Assembly (NCBI GenBank): GCA_030737835.1
Contig: CM060854.1
Span: forward strand, 15,216,607 to 15,280,606
Origin: Acorus gramineus
Taxonomy: Eukaryota > Streptophyta > Magnoliopsida > Acorales > Acoraceae
Length of the DNA stretch: 64,000 nucleotides
Direction: 5' to 3'
A program made the translations under genes and the position numbers. Position 1 is the stretch's first letter, and each line of letters begins with the position of its first letter. Positions 1 to 9,154 of the stretch are shown piece by piece. The notes beneath the pieces were generated by a model. That model was not told where the DNA came from and searched no databases. It saw nothing but the letters and a program-made list of their open reading frames with translations.

Positions 1-1621
1 CTCTCGACGCGCCCACGGCTAGGCCTCTCAACGGGTCAGGTCCAGACCCAGACCCGACCCGACCCGGACCCGATTACACGTGTAATATACCCGACCTGAT
101 TTGGACCCGACCCGAGTTAGACCCGACCCGGCGAACCCGAACAAACAAACGGGTCGGGTCCGGGTCCACCCCGCCCCGACCCGTTGGACCCGAGACCCGA
201 TTGTTTTATTAAAATATGTTCATATATTATAAGACTATTAGTATTAGTTGATACATAATTTTATTTCTTACTTAACTTATTTTTGTATCTACAAGTTCAT
301 AAATCATAATCATAACAAGCCTATAAATCGGTTTGTTTTGGACAATTAACTTATTAGCTTTTAAATTTGTATGATTAATTAGTTTGTTGCATGATTTATG
401 TTTATTATTTAGGTTAATATGTTAGTGTTTATTGTTTTGAATGTTGTTTAGGTTAAATTGTTTTGAATGTTGTTTAGGTTAGTTATGTTTATTATTTAAA
501 TTAATATATTTTTTATGTTAGTGATTATTGTTTTGAATGTTGTTTAACAAAAAATTTCAAATAGTATGATAAGGCAAATAAATACATGAGCTCTTCTCTT
601 CTTTTTTTTTACCCAATCATCCGGGTCGGGTCGGACCCGGACCCGACCCGGGTCCGGCGGGTCCGGGTCCGGGTCCACATTTCTCCGGACCCGCCGGGTC
701 CTAGGTTGGACCTAGGACCCGCCGGGTCCTGTCACGGGTCGGGTTCGGGTCCACCCCGCCCCGACCCGACCCGTTGACAGGCCTACCCACGGCCACCTCA
801 ACCACCACCACCACCGCGCCTCCTCTTCAGCCTCTCACCAGCCCTCTTTGGCTGCAAATCAGGGGGGGAATGGTCATGAAAAGTTGCTTGAGAGAGGGGA
901 AACAATAACAACAACAACACCTACACAACCTTTTTCTTCCTCCTTCACCTTCTCCTTCTCTTTGAGGAAATAACACAAACACATGGGGGGGCGCTTTGAA
1001 AGAGAGGAAGAGAGACCCAAGAATCCCACGTGGGGAGTGGGAGGGAGAGAGAGAGAGAGATATTTTTGGGCAAATAAATATCCAAAAGAGGGATCCAAAT
1101 GACCAATTCGTCCTTGACTAGAAATTCTGTACATGCTTCACTAGAACAGCCATAACTTTCGCCATATAGCTCCGAATTGCACAATTAAAAGTCCACTGGA
1201 AAGCTAAGAAGATTATCTACAACTTTCATGTTTATGCCAAGATCAAATAATCCCTCCAGCTATTCCGAAATGTGAGCTAAACATTGAACAGGGCTGCTGC
1301 CAGAATTTTTCATCCCCGGGGTATACTTGGAAAAATACCCATAACTTTTACTACATGAATCCAGTTGATCTAATTCTACTTTTGTACGAAATCTAACTCA
1401 AAACTGAGTATCTCATAATAAAATCATATTTAAACCTCTTCATCTTGGATTTTAACAAAATTAAATCCAAATACCAAATCGGAAATACATAACTTCTAGG
1501 AGGAAAATTATGTAGCCAAATTTTCAATCAGAGCTCTCCAACTCCTGAAGGTAGCTAAAAGCCAAAATTTTAGCGACTCCGAGAAAAAAAAATTAAGACT
1601 CCAAATGACACAGGCATAACA
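1..1621 (-). mobile_element. Antisense LTR fragment, chromovirus-type superfamily
   Basis: Read on the minus strand, this stretch starts at 1621 with TGTTATGCCTGTGTCATTTG, the same kind of LTR start seen at 2609, 5683, 13470 and 53213 (TGTTATATATGTGTCAC). It also shares the block about an attenuated 'CTAAAATTTTGGC...GAGTTGGAGAG' region. It is cut by the left window edge, so its 3' end is unseen. A hAT element occupies 20-785. The part 1120-1621 is matched in the other orientation by 27903-28355. The purine-rich stretch 930-1060 and the CCACCACC tract near 800 recur in the related antisense copy at 2565-2608 plus 16018-16240. No coding capacity is recognised. Confidence 0.7.
20..785. mobile_element. 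Non-autonomous hAT-type DNA transposon
   Basis: The left end reads TAGGCCTCTCAACGGGTC and the reverse complement of the right end reads TAGGCCTGTCAACGGGTC, an 18-base terminal inverted repeat with one mismatch. The 8-bp sequence CCCACGGC directly flanks both ends (12-19 and 786-793), the target duplication length of hAT transposases. Both subterminal regions (about 25-200 and 625-780) are packed with GGGTCGGG/GACCCG repeats in both orientations, as in many hAT elements. The middle is AT-rich with no transposase frame, so movement would depend on a transposase supplied elsewhere. It sits inside the antisense LTR fragment and is therefore younger than it. Confidence 0.93.
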
Positions 1622-2608
1622 GGTCGTACCCACGCCGGCTTCAGATAGGCCTAATTAGTTTTAACATGTGCGTATATATAACAGGAGAATCATATCATAG
1701 CTATGTGCATGAACCATATGCACGATCATCTAACAATTGATTATAAGGGTAACCCCTAACATGGATTTACATCATAAACAACATGCATACAAGGTATGGC
1801 CCACTTAAACATGCATACAAGGTCATTAATCATATAAGCACACAAGGCATAACTTAAGCATGCGTTGGATATCACCAACTTAAAGGGAGGGGTAAAGTGC
1901 GATCTCGCGCACTAACAGGTGCATGCCAATATTCCAAACGAACCTGAGTCGAGTAGGAAATCGCATCTACTTACTCAGTTCGTGCAGAGGGAGAGGGCGA
2001 GAGAGCTCATCATCTCGTGAAGTTGGTCATAGTTTTGCCCCATTAGCATTAGCGCAGCAACTACACCACGCCCTCGAGTCTTATCGCAAGGGAATATTAG
2101 GCAGGTGCCCGTTATTAACCCAGACTTAATCATGCTAGATATTCCAATTAATATGGTTGGAGTAGTATTACAATACTACCTAAGGCATGGTTATTCTATA
2201 CATTCATAAAAACCCACATCACACATGCCCATACATGAAGGGCGCATGCATACATAATAGTTCACACATGAACATACATAGGCAAGTATATGGTAGAAAA
2301 AGGGGGGTTCTACACAATATACAAGCTATACTAACCTAGCATGCAAATACTTAGCATATTATGAGTTAGACATGACCATACTACTTATCTAATTAAGTAG
2401 TATAGTCAGGGTGCCCAATGGATGCGCGACGCACGACTACGTACATCTAACGCTTCCCGAAGGGTTGGATCAAACCACTCATCGATACTCGGATCACCGC
2501 GCGTCCGATCTACGAGATCAAAACAGGGGGAGGGAAATGAGGAGATGCGGGGTTCACGACACACCCACGACCACCTCAACCACCACCACCACTACAACCA
2601 CCTCCAAA
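1622..2608 (-). other. Gene-free stretch, probably body of an antisense LTR
   Basis: No coding region is recognised. The right part (about 2560-2608) carries the CCACCACCACC tract and continues, across the chromovirus insertion, into the antisense LTR remainder at 16018-16631, so at least that part is LTR. The rest (1622-2550) is AT-rich with many ATGCAT motifs and two copies of AACATGCATACAAGG near 1779 and 1808. It does not align by eye with the better LTR copies, so its origin is left open. Confidence 0.4.
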
Positions 2609-3841
2609 TGTTATATATGTGTCACTTTTAGCCTTTTGGTCACCTTTGGGACATTTCTGGTAGTTTTCCAATTTTTCTTTTTTTTGATCGAAACCGCTAA
2701 AATTTTAGACTTTTAGCTATCTGCATGAGCTCGAGAGCTCCGATTGAAAATCTAACTGCACATTATGAGTTCTGGTGCCATTTTGAGCCACTCACGAAAA
2801 TTTCATCAAATTCCGGTAACGTTTTAGAATTTGGCAGTTCTGAATCGTATCCGGGTTTTGACCGAGTGGGAATATCAAAGGGGGACTTCACCAAGTCAAG
2901 AAGACTTGGACCAAGTCAAATTTGACCATTGACTTGGTCAAATAGTTTTGTTTTTTTTGTGTGGTTGGGTTGACTCAAAGTCAATCCCCACCAACCCTAA
3001 TTGTTCATAAGTGTGTGAGTGTGTGTGTGTGTGTGTTACTATACCTAGGCGTCCCCCTTCTTCCCCATCCCCATCTCCCTCTCACACACTCCATCACTCC
3101 CTCTTCTTCTTTTGTTCCATTAGAGGTAGTAGAAGAAGAAGAAGAAGAAAACCCTAGAAAGGAAAAAGAAAGGTAAGGGTGTGATCTACCTTTGTATGGT
3201 GTTTGATTTGTTTTCCCTTTTCTCTATCTCCCTCTCATGGCTTCCCTCACCCCTGTTTTCAGCCATTTCTAGGGCTTGAGAGTGGCTGAGGAGGTGGTGG
3301 TGTTGGTGGTGGCGAAAGAGGTGGTTTGGTGCGCAAAGGGCACCCGAGTTTCCCCCCCCTTGTTCTTCCTCTCCTTGGGTAAGTCCTCCTCCTCCCTTAG
3401 CTTTGTTTAGATGATTGTTAGGGTTTATAAGTGGTCAAGCATGCCTTGCATGGGTGGTAGGGGGTGTGGGAGAGCTGAGGAGGGGGTGGGAAGGGTTTGG
3501 GGCCGCGTGCACGTCTGCGCGCGCAGACGGGCGCGCTGGTGGGCGAGCGCGCGTAAAGCGAACGCGCGGGCGTGCGCGCGTGGTGCTGCGCGGGCACGCG
3601 CGCGCAGCAGCGCGTCTGGGAGCGCGGGGTGCTGGGGCGCAAGCGTGCGCGTGCGGGGGGCCATGCGTGTGGCTGCCCGAGGGTTCGGGTGGGTGTCGGG
3701 GTACTCGGACTCGCGTTCGTACATGTGTGCTCGTATGCGTGCGAGTCCGTATGCATGCATGTCCGAGTATTTGGGTATTTCTAGTAAATTTCATGTGTAT
3801 TGTGTAGTTTACTCACCATATTGAATACCAATGTCTTGCAG

Positions 3842-3877
3842 ATCTTGGCGAACGGTCACACAACGACCCGGGTTTCG
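3842..3877 (+). other. Predicted LTR mini-exon, copy 1
   Basis: A 36-nt segment bounded by TGTCTTGCAG and GTGAGTGG, matching plant splice consensus on both sides. The same segment occurs at the same place in all other LTR copies that reach this point. Function is inferred, not shown. Confidence 0.5.
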
Positions 3878-4722
3878 GTGAGTGGGTCAATCCAACCCAG
3901 TAGGGAGGCGTTCGATGCACGTAGGCGTGCATTTCCCACACCTGGGGCACCATAATTGTATATTAACTTGTGCAAATGAAAAAAACTATGTAATACATGT
4001 GTTAATATGATGTAACCATGTCATATTAGACATTGTATGCTAGGGATATGCATCCATATATCATGTATAGAGGCCCATACATGCCTAGACACCATGTCCC
4101 ATGCTTGGAAAGCCCTGGCCTACGCATGTTTCCCATTTAGTTTAATTTATTTAAATCAAAATGAGAATATATTGTTTCAAGCATGCCTTAGAGAATATTA
4201 TAACCTTGTTGTTGTAATATATGATTCCCCGCATCTTAGTTATGCGCCCTAGAGGAATTCTTGAGAATTCATGACATTAGAAATGTTAGGAATCGTTGTC
4301 GACGGATCCAAGAGGATCGTATCCGTGTGGGTAGGCTGTTTTCTCCCCTTCGTTGGATCCGAGTAGGGACTCCCCGGCGTTGGAAAGCTGTCCTGACAGA
4401 GGGCTCCCATCTGTAGGTACCTCCGATGCGTCGGACAGTGCTGATCGTGGGAGTATATATTAGGTAGAGGCTACGGAGTGTGGGAGAGGCTACCAGTGGA
4501 CCAAGGGTGGAGAGCAGTCTAGTCTGTCCCAAAAGGCCCATGTCACCCCTTAAAGGGTGAGGGTGAGGGTGGGGTGGGTCGGCGATGTTACGACCCACTA
4601 GCTTGTGTAGTTACTCCCGTTTAGGGACTTTAATTATTTTAAGGGTTAATATGAGTTGTGTTGCATAGATTGTGCCATTCACTGAGCGTGTGGCTCACCC
4701 CTCGCATATTCTTTTCCTTCAG

Positions 4723-4775
4723 TTATATCTGAGTCGGATCTGAAGGAGGAGCTCCCCGAGGCATCACAGCAGTAG
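4723..4775 (+). other. Predicted LTR terminal exon with short acidic frame, copy 1
   Basis: It follows a pyrimidine-rich acceptor (TTTTCCTTCAG). If spliced from the mini-exon at 3842-3877, the joined frame stays open and ends in an acidic peptide SESDLKEELPEASQQ before TAG. The frame is shared with the other copies (see 8756-8808). Confidence 0.45.
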
Positions 4776-5126
4776 CGGAGCAGCGCCACGTTTTGGGTTC
4801 CCCGAGTGAGAGGCCATCAGCATCCCCTTCTTGCTTGTATGTATTGTTATCCGTGCTTGGGCACAACACTTGTATTTGGATGTTATTGTTTATATTGGCT
4901 CTCACAGGAGAGTTGATTATGTATTCGGGTCTGTAATATGTCTTTGAATTACAGACTCAGTCGTTTAAGCTTCCGCTATATGTATATATATTATGTCAGC
5001 TACATTATTGATTGTGTTGTCATTTTTGATGTTGTTTAGAGTCTTTTATTGATCTCCCGTATGGACTGCTGGTATTATATATATTTGCCATGTATCGGGG
5101 ACGGCCGCCCTGGGCGTGACAAAAGT

Positions 5127-5139
5127 TGGTATCAGAGCC
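5127..5139 (+). other. Primer binding site, initiator tRNA-Met
   Basis: TGGTATCAGAGCC lies five bases after the end of the 5' LTR. It is the usual plant Ty3/Ty1 sequence complementary to the 3' end of initiator tRNA-Met, the primer for minus-strand DNA synthesis. Its position fixes the LTR end at 5121. Confidence 0.95.
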
Positions 5140-5234
5140 TGGTCCTGTCAGAGCCAATTGTTTTCTTAGAGCTGAGTCCTAGGATTTCTATATGAGTATT
5201 CTGATCCTAGTGTCTGTTTTCTTAGGTTGCTGAT

Positions 5235-5682
5235 ATGCCTCCTCGCAGAGGAATGCGTGGACGTGGTCCCCCTCGGCCCTTGGAGGTTTCCGAACCTACC
5301 AGAGGTGAGGAGTCTACTGGAGGGTCCTCGGCTATTGGGCCAAGACCAGCGCAGGAGCCTCCTACATGGGAGTGTGCTTACGCTCGTATCGCAGATCTAT
5401 TGGAGACTCAGACTAGGGCACTGGAGGCCCAGACTAGGGCGTTAGCTCATCAGGCATGAGAGATCCAGGAGCTGCGGGTGGCCCGCGAGGCAGTTCCACA
5501 TGTCCCCTTGGTGCAGATCCACCGGTTGTGCCCGACGTACCCCCTGTCCCAGTGGGGATTCCGGTAGTGGGAGTTCAGGATCCCCTGGAGAGGGAGGTGG
5601 AGCTAGAGGCTGCAGCACGAGTGCATCAGAGCGGCCTCACTGCCTTTCTGAAGCTCCACCCTCCCGAGTTCCATGGCCAGAC
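5235..5682 (+). pseudogene. Chromovirus gag, N-terminal part, broken
   Basis: The frame starts MPPRRGMRGRGPPRP, a basic N-terminus about 100 bases after the primer site, and holds a repeated heptad-like LLETQTRALEAQTRALAHQ (possible coiled coil). It is stopped by TGA at 5457-5459; the context suggests a former CGA codon. A further frame change occurs near 5510. After that the reading frame of 5456 onward continues as gag (VHQSGLTAFLKLHPPEFHGQ) until a solo LTR interrupts it at 5683; the capsid part resumes at 9155. Gag would form the virus-like particle in the cytoplasm. Confidence 0.8.
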
Positions 5683-6108
5683 TGTTATATATGTGTCACT
5701 TTTTAGCCTTCTGGTAACCATTGGAACATTCTGGCAGTTTTTTGGTTTTTTCGTTTTTCGATCGGAACCGCTAAAATTTCGGGATGTTAGCTATCGCCCT
5801 GAGATTGAGGGCTCCGATTGAAAATCTAATTGCATATTATGTGTCCTGGTGCCATTCCAAGCCACTCACAAAAATTTCATCGAATTTCGGTACGTTTTAG
5901 AATTTCACAGTTCCGCCGCGTATCCGGGTTTTGACCGAGCGAGAAGTCATTGGGAGACTTTACTTGGTCAATGTGGACCCTTGACTTGGTCAAACAATTT
6001 TGGATTTTAGTGTGGTTGGGTTGACTAGGGTCAAACCACACTTAAGCCTCCCTAAGCTAGCTTAAACCCTAATTAACCTAGCTTAGCCTAATCTAAATGA
6101 GGTTTGAC

Positions 6109-6160
6109 TTATTTAAAGAAAGCAAAAAGGTGCTCTTCACTATTCATCATCTTCCTCATT
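6109..6160 (+). promoter_or_regulatory. Putative LTR core promoter
   Basis: TTATTTAAAG (6109-6118) is a TATA-like box; about 25 bases on, the block CACTATTCATCATCTTC follows. The same pair recurs at about 19248-19292 in the LTR half at 18821 and, weaker, in the copy at 53213 (AATAAATAAG then TGTTCATCG). The spacing fits a TATA box and transcription start. No transcript evidence is available. Confidence 0.4.
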
Positions 6161-7531
6161 TTGCTTTCTCTCTCCCCCTCTCTCTTTTTCAAGCTTTTGA
6201 GCCACCTAGGATGCCCAAACCTTAAAACCTAAAACATAGAAAGGGTAGATCAGGTCCCGATCTACACCCCGATGCTTTCAAATTCGAATTCTGGCGTGTC
6301 TAGCCCTTTATTTCGCCCTCCCTTCTCCTCAGATCGAAGCCATTTCGGAGGTGGGAAGAGGTTTTGGTGGTGGAGACCCTTGGAGAGGCGTTTCGGTGCG
6401 CGGAGAGCAACCGAACATCCCTTCCTTCCCTTGGTAAGCTCTTCTTCCTCTTCTTTTTGGCTTAGATGCTTGTTAGGAGGGTGGTTTTGAGGTTGGGTGG
6501 TGGTCGGCGGCTGTGGGTGGCTGTTGGTGGTGGTTGGGAGGCGGTCAAAGGCCATTGGTGGCCGGTGGTTGGTGGTAGGGGGCTCGGGCAAGGTGTTGGG
6601 CAGTCCCGGGCAGGATGCCAGGGCTGGCAGGGCTGTTCCGGAGAGGTAGCAGGGCTGGCTCGTGTTGGCTGTGCGCGCTGGCAGGCTGTGCGCGCATGCA
6701 GACAGGCAGCACAGGCAGCGCATCAGGCAGGCGGGCAGTGCTCGGGCAGTAGGCGAGCGGTACTCGGGCCACTCGGCGATGCGCGCAGGCAGGCAGCGCG
6801 GGCAAGCAGCGCGGGAAGGCTGGCAGGCGCGCTGGGCGCGTGCTGCCAGGCGCGCTGGGTGCGCGTTGCCGGGCATGCGCATGGGCGCTGGGTGAGGGTC
6901 CCGGGTGCTGGGCGCTGGGTCACGAATGCTGGGTGCTGGGTGTGCTGGGCGAGGGCGCTGGGGCGCTGGGCGCTGAGCACCGTGCAGGGGCATGCGTGCG
7001 GGGCGCTGCGCTGGGGCGCAGTGCGCGCGGGTGCGCCGTTGCGGGGCTGGTCGAGCGGATTGTGCGAGCCAGTGGTGCGCGCGGGGTGCTCGCGGAGCGA
7101 GGCGAGGGCAGCGAAGGTGCGCGCGGGGCGAGGCGCTGGGCGCGGGTCGTGTTGTGTGCGCGCGGGCCAGCGCGGGGCGTGCGGTGTGCGCGCGGGCTGC
7201 TGCGCTGGGGCGCAGTGTGCGCGCGGACTGCTGCGCTGGGGCGCAGTGAGCGCGCGGTGCACCCGGGGAGCTCGGCGGCATGTCCAGGCGTGCGGGCAGG
7301 GGCCCGACGGTGTGCCTGGGTGCGCGGGCTGAGGCGCGGCAGTGCATCCGGGGGCGGGTGGCCGTGCAGGTGGTTGCCGAGGGTTCGGGAGTGGGTCGGA
7401 GTGCTCGGGCTCACGTGCGTACAGGCCGTATGTACGCTTGTCCGAGTGTTGGGTATTTTTTTGAGTATTTTTGTGTATTTTGTGGTATTCTTGTGTATTT
7501 TACTCACCTAGTTGGTTACCCTGTCTTGCAG

Positions 7532-7567
7532 ATCTTGACGGACGGTCGCGCGACGACCCGGTTTCCG
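7532..7567 (+). other. Predicted LTR mini-exon, solo LTR copy
   Basis: Exactly 36 nt between CTGTCTTGCAG and GTGAGTGGG. The upstream donor would be GTAAGC at 6434, giving a 1098-nt intron that contains the whole GC-rich tract. The downstream acceptor would be TTTTTCTCCAG ending at 8755. One of the three frames (starting at its third base) is open in every copy examined and encodes a hydrophilic segment rich in R and D. That phase fits the acidic frame of the downstream exon. Confidence 0.55.
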
Positions 7568-7857
7568 GTGAGTGGGACAATCCAACCCAGTAGGGAGGCG
7601 CTATACGCACTTGGGCGTGTACCGTCCTCCCTGGGGCACCATGGATTTATATTAACTGTTGTAATGTACAATCCATGCGATCATGATTAAAATGTAGTAT
7701 GCATGCTACCCTAGACTTGTATGTTAGGGACTTGCACCCTTAGGATATGTGTAAGAGCCATGCACCCTGTTCCCGTGCTAGGAAGCCTCGGCCTATGCAT
7801 GCGTCCTATTAGTTTGATTATTAAATTAAATGCTAGCATGCCTTGTATAATATTATA

Positions 7858-7979
7858 GGGAGGGGCCTTGCGAGGTCAACATTGAGACCCGGGCTAGGGT
7901 GCTCCGTGTTCCTTGTTTGGTTGTCGGGATGTCCTGTATCGGGACCTCATGCTGCCCTCCCAAGGTTTCTTGTCCCAAT
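7858..7979. mobile_element. 122-bp cassette inserted in the LTR, 9-bp direct repeats
   Basis: The cassette begins GGGAGGGGCCTTGCG and is flanked by AATATTATA on both sides (7849-7857 and 7980-7988). The LTR of the complete chromovirus has a single AATATTATA at 4194-4202 with no cassette, which looks like an empty site. Two copies occur in tandem in the LTR at 53213, and one in the antisense LTR at 61712. The nine-base duplication would suit a Mutator-type miniature element, but clear inverted ends are not seen. Confidence 0.55.
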
Positions 7980-8755
7980 AATATTATAACTCTTGTAAAT
8001 AATTATTATGATATCCCTTATTAATAATTATTACTATGCATGTTCCCCGCATCTTGGTTATGCGCCCTCGAGAAATTCTGAAGAATTCATGACATCAGAG
8101 TTGTTAGGATGTGCTGTCTGCGGATCCGAGTGGATCATATGCGATGGATAGGCTGATTTGTTCCCTTCGTTGGATCCTTTAGAGACTACCTCGGCGTTGG
8201 AAAGGCTGTCTCGTGCAGGGGCTCCCATCAGTAGGCACCTCCTGATCTTGGACTCGGACTGTGCCGAATGTGGGGGTGGCCAAACGGCCTACGGAGTGGG
8301 GAGAGACTATCGGTGGACCAAGGGCGACCATCAGCCTAGTCAGTCCCAATATCCTATGTCACCATATTGAGGGGTGAGGGTGAGGGTGTGGTGGGCCGCG
8401 ATGTGGCGACTCACTGGGTTTGTGTAAGGATGATTATCAGCCTGCTAAGTCTCAATATCCTATGTCACCTATTGAGGGGTGAGGGTGAGGGTGAGGGTGC
8501 AGTGGGTTGGCGATAGCGACCCACTGGTTTGTGAAGTCCCAACATCCTTTGTCACCTATTGAGGGGTGAGGGTGAGGGTGTAGTGGGTTGGCGATAGCGA
8601 CCCACCGGATTTGTGCAGTTCCTGCCATTTTGTGGCTTGTAAAATGATGATTGTGAATTAATAATGTCTGGTTGTGGTTAATATAAGCTGTGATGCATGG
8701 GTTGTGCTGTTCACTGAGCGTGTGGCTCACCCCTCGCATAATTATTTTTCTCCAG

Positions 8756-8808
8756 AGCCATCTGAGTCGGATCTAGAGGAGGAGCTCCCCGAGGGATTTC
8801 ATCAGTAG
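8756..8808 (+). other. Predicted LTR terminal exon with short acidic frame, solo LTR copy
   Basis: After acceptor TTTTTCTCCAG the frame reads ...SESDLEEELPEGFHQ and stops at TAG. In the copy at 55960 the peptide is longer by four residues (a 12-base difference), and the frame and the final Q-stop are kept. In all copies the first two bases complete a codon begun by the last base of the 36-nt mini-exon, so the two predicted exons are in phase. No start codon in a matching frame was found upstream, so the full product is unknown. Confidence 0.5.
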
Positions 8809-9154
8809 CGGAGTAGCGCCACGTCCCACGAGTTTCAGAGGCTATCAGCATCCCTTGTGATTGTATGTATTTATTTCGTGCTTGGGCACGTGTCTGTGTA
8901 TTATTGGATGTCTTTGTATATATATTGGCTCTCACAGGACAGTTGATTATGTATCGAGTCTGTACTATGTTTTGAGTTACAGATTCAGTTTTTAGCTTCC
9001 GCTTTTGGTGTATATATTATGTCAGCCCTGCTTCTGTTGTCTTTGTTGTCGTTTTAGTTATTGTGCGAGTATGTTATTGAACTCCTGTTATACTGATATC
9101 ATATATACACTTGCCGCGTCCCGGGGTCGGCCGGCCCTGGGGCGTGACACAGAC

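Larger units (their letters stand above)
2609..5121 (+). repeat. 5' LTR of the chromovirus
   Basis: It starts TGTTATATATGTGTCACTTT and ends GGGCGTGACA, directly before the primer binding site. At about 2513 bp it is very long for an LTR. Order: AT-rich head, a GT microsatellite (about 3011-3036), a donor-like GTAAGT at 3379, a GC-rich GCGC tract (about 3490-3670), the conserved 36-nt segment (3842-3877), one GGGTGA module near 4550-4580, and an acceptor at 4721-4722 leading into a short acidic frame. Outside the GC tract it is nearly identical to the 3' LTR, which implies fairly recent insertion; inside the GC tract the two differ strongly. Confidence 0.93.
5683..9149 (+). repeat. Solo LTR inserted in gag (perfect 5-bp target duplication)
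   Basis: It starts TGTTATATATGTGTCAC and ends GGGGCGTGACA, flanked on both sides by CAGAC (5678-5682 and 9150-9154). No internal retroelement sequence remains, so it is a solo LTR left by LTR-LTR recombination. At 3467 bp it is about 950 bp longer than the host element's own LTRs. The difference comes from a longer GC-rich tract (about 6590-7400), an extra 122-bp cassette (7858-7979) and three rather than one GGGTGA modules (about 8365-8610). It is a related but distinct subfamily. It carries predicted splice sites at 6434, 7531/7568 and 8755. Confidence 0.95.

Noticed and set aside
3411-3824. Cluster of overlapping 110-140 codon frames on both strands
   Set aside because: GC-rich tract of the 5' LTR; the 3' LTR does not preserve them.
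6272-6433. ATG-initiated frame in the first predicted LTR exon as the N-terminus of the split LTR frame
   Set aside because: It reaches the donor in a phase that does not match the open frame of the mini-exon, and the complete element's LTR does not keep it.
6262-7347. 361-codon open frame on minus, with several long frames on + in the same place
   Set aside because: The region is the GC-rich LTR tract. Stops are rare there in all six frames and the translations are low-complexity Ala/Arg/Pro/Gly. No domain, and not kept between the two LTRs of one element.
8365-8610. GGGTGA runs as interstitial telomere repeats
   Set aside because: The plant telomere unit is TTTAGGG; these are GAGGGT/GGGTGA modules tied to the LTR and lie at the same place in each copy.
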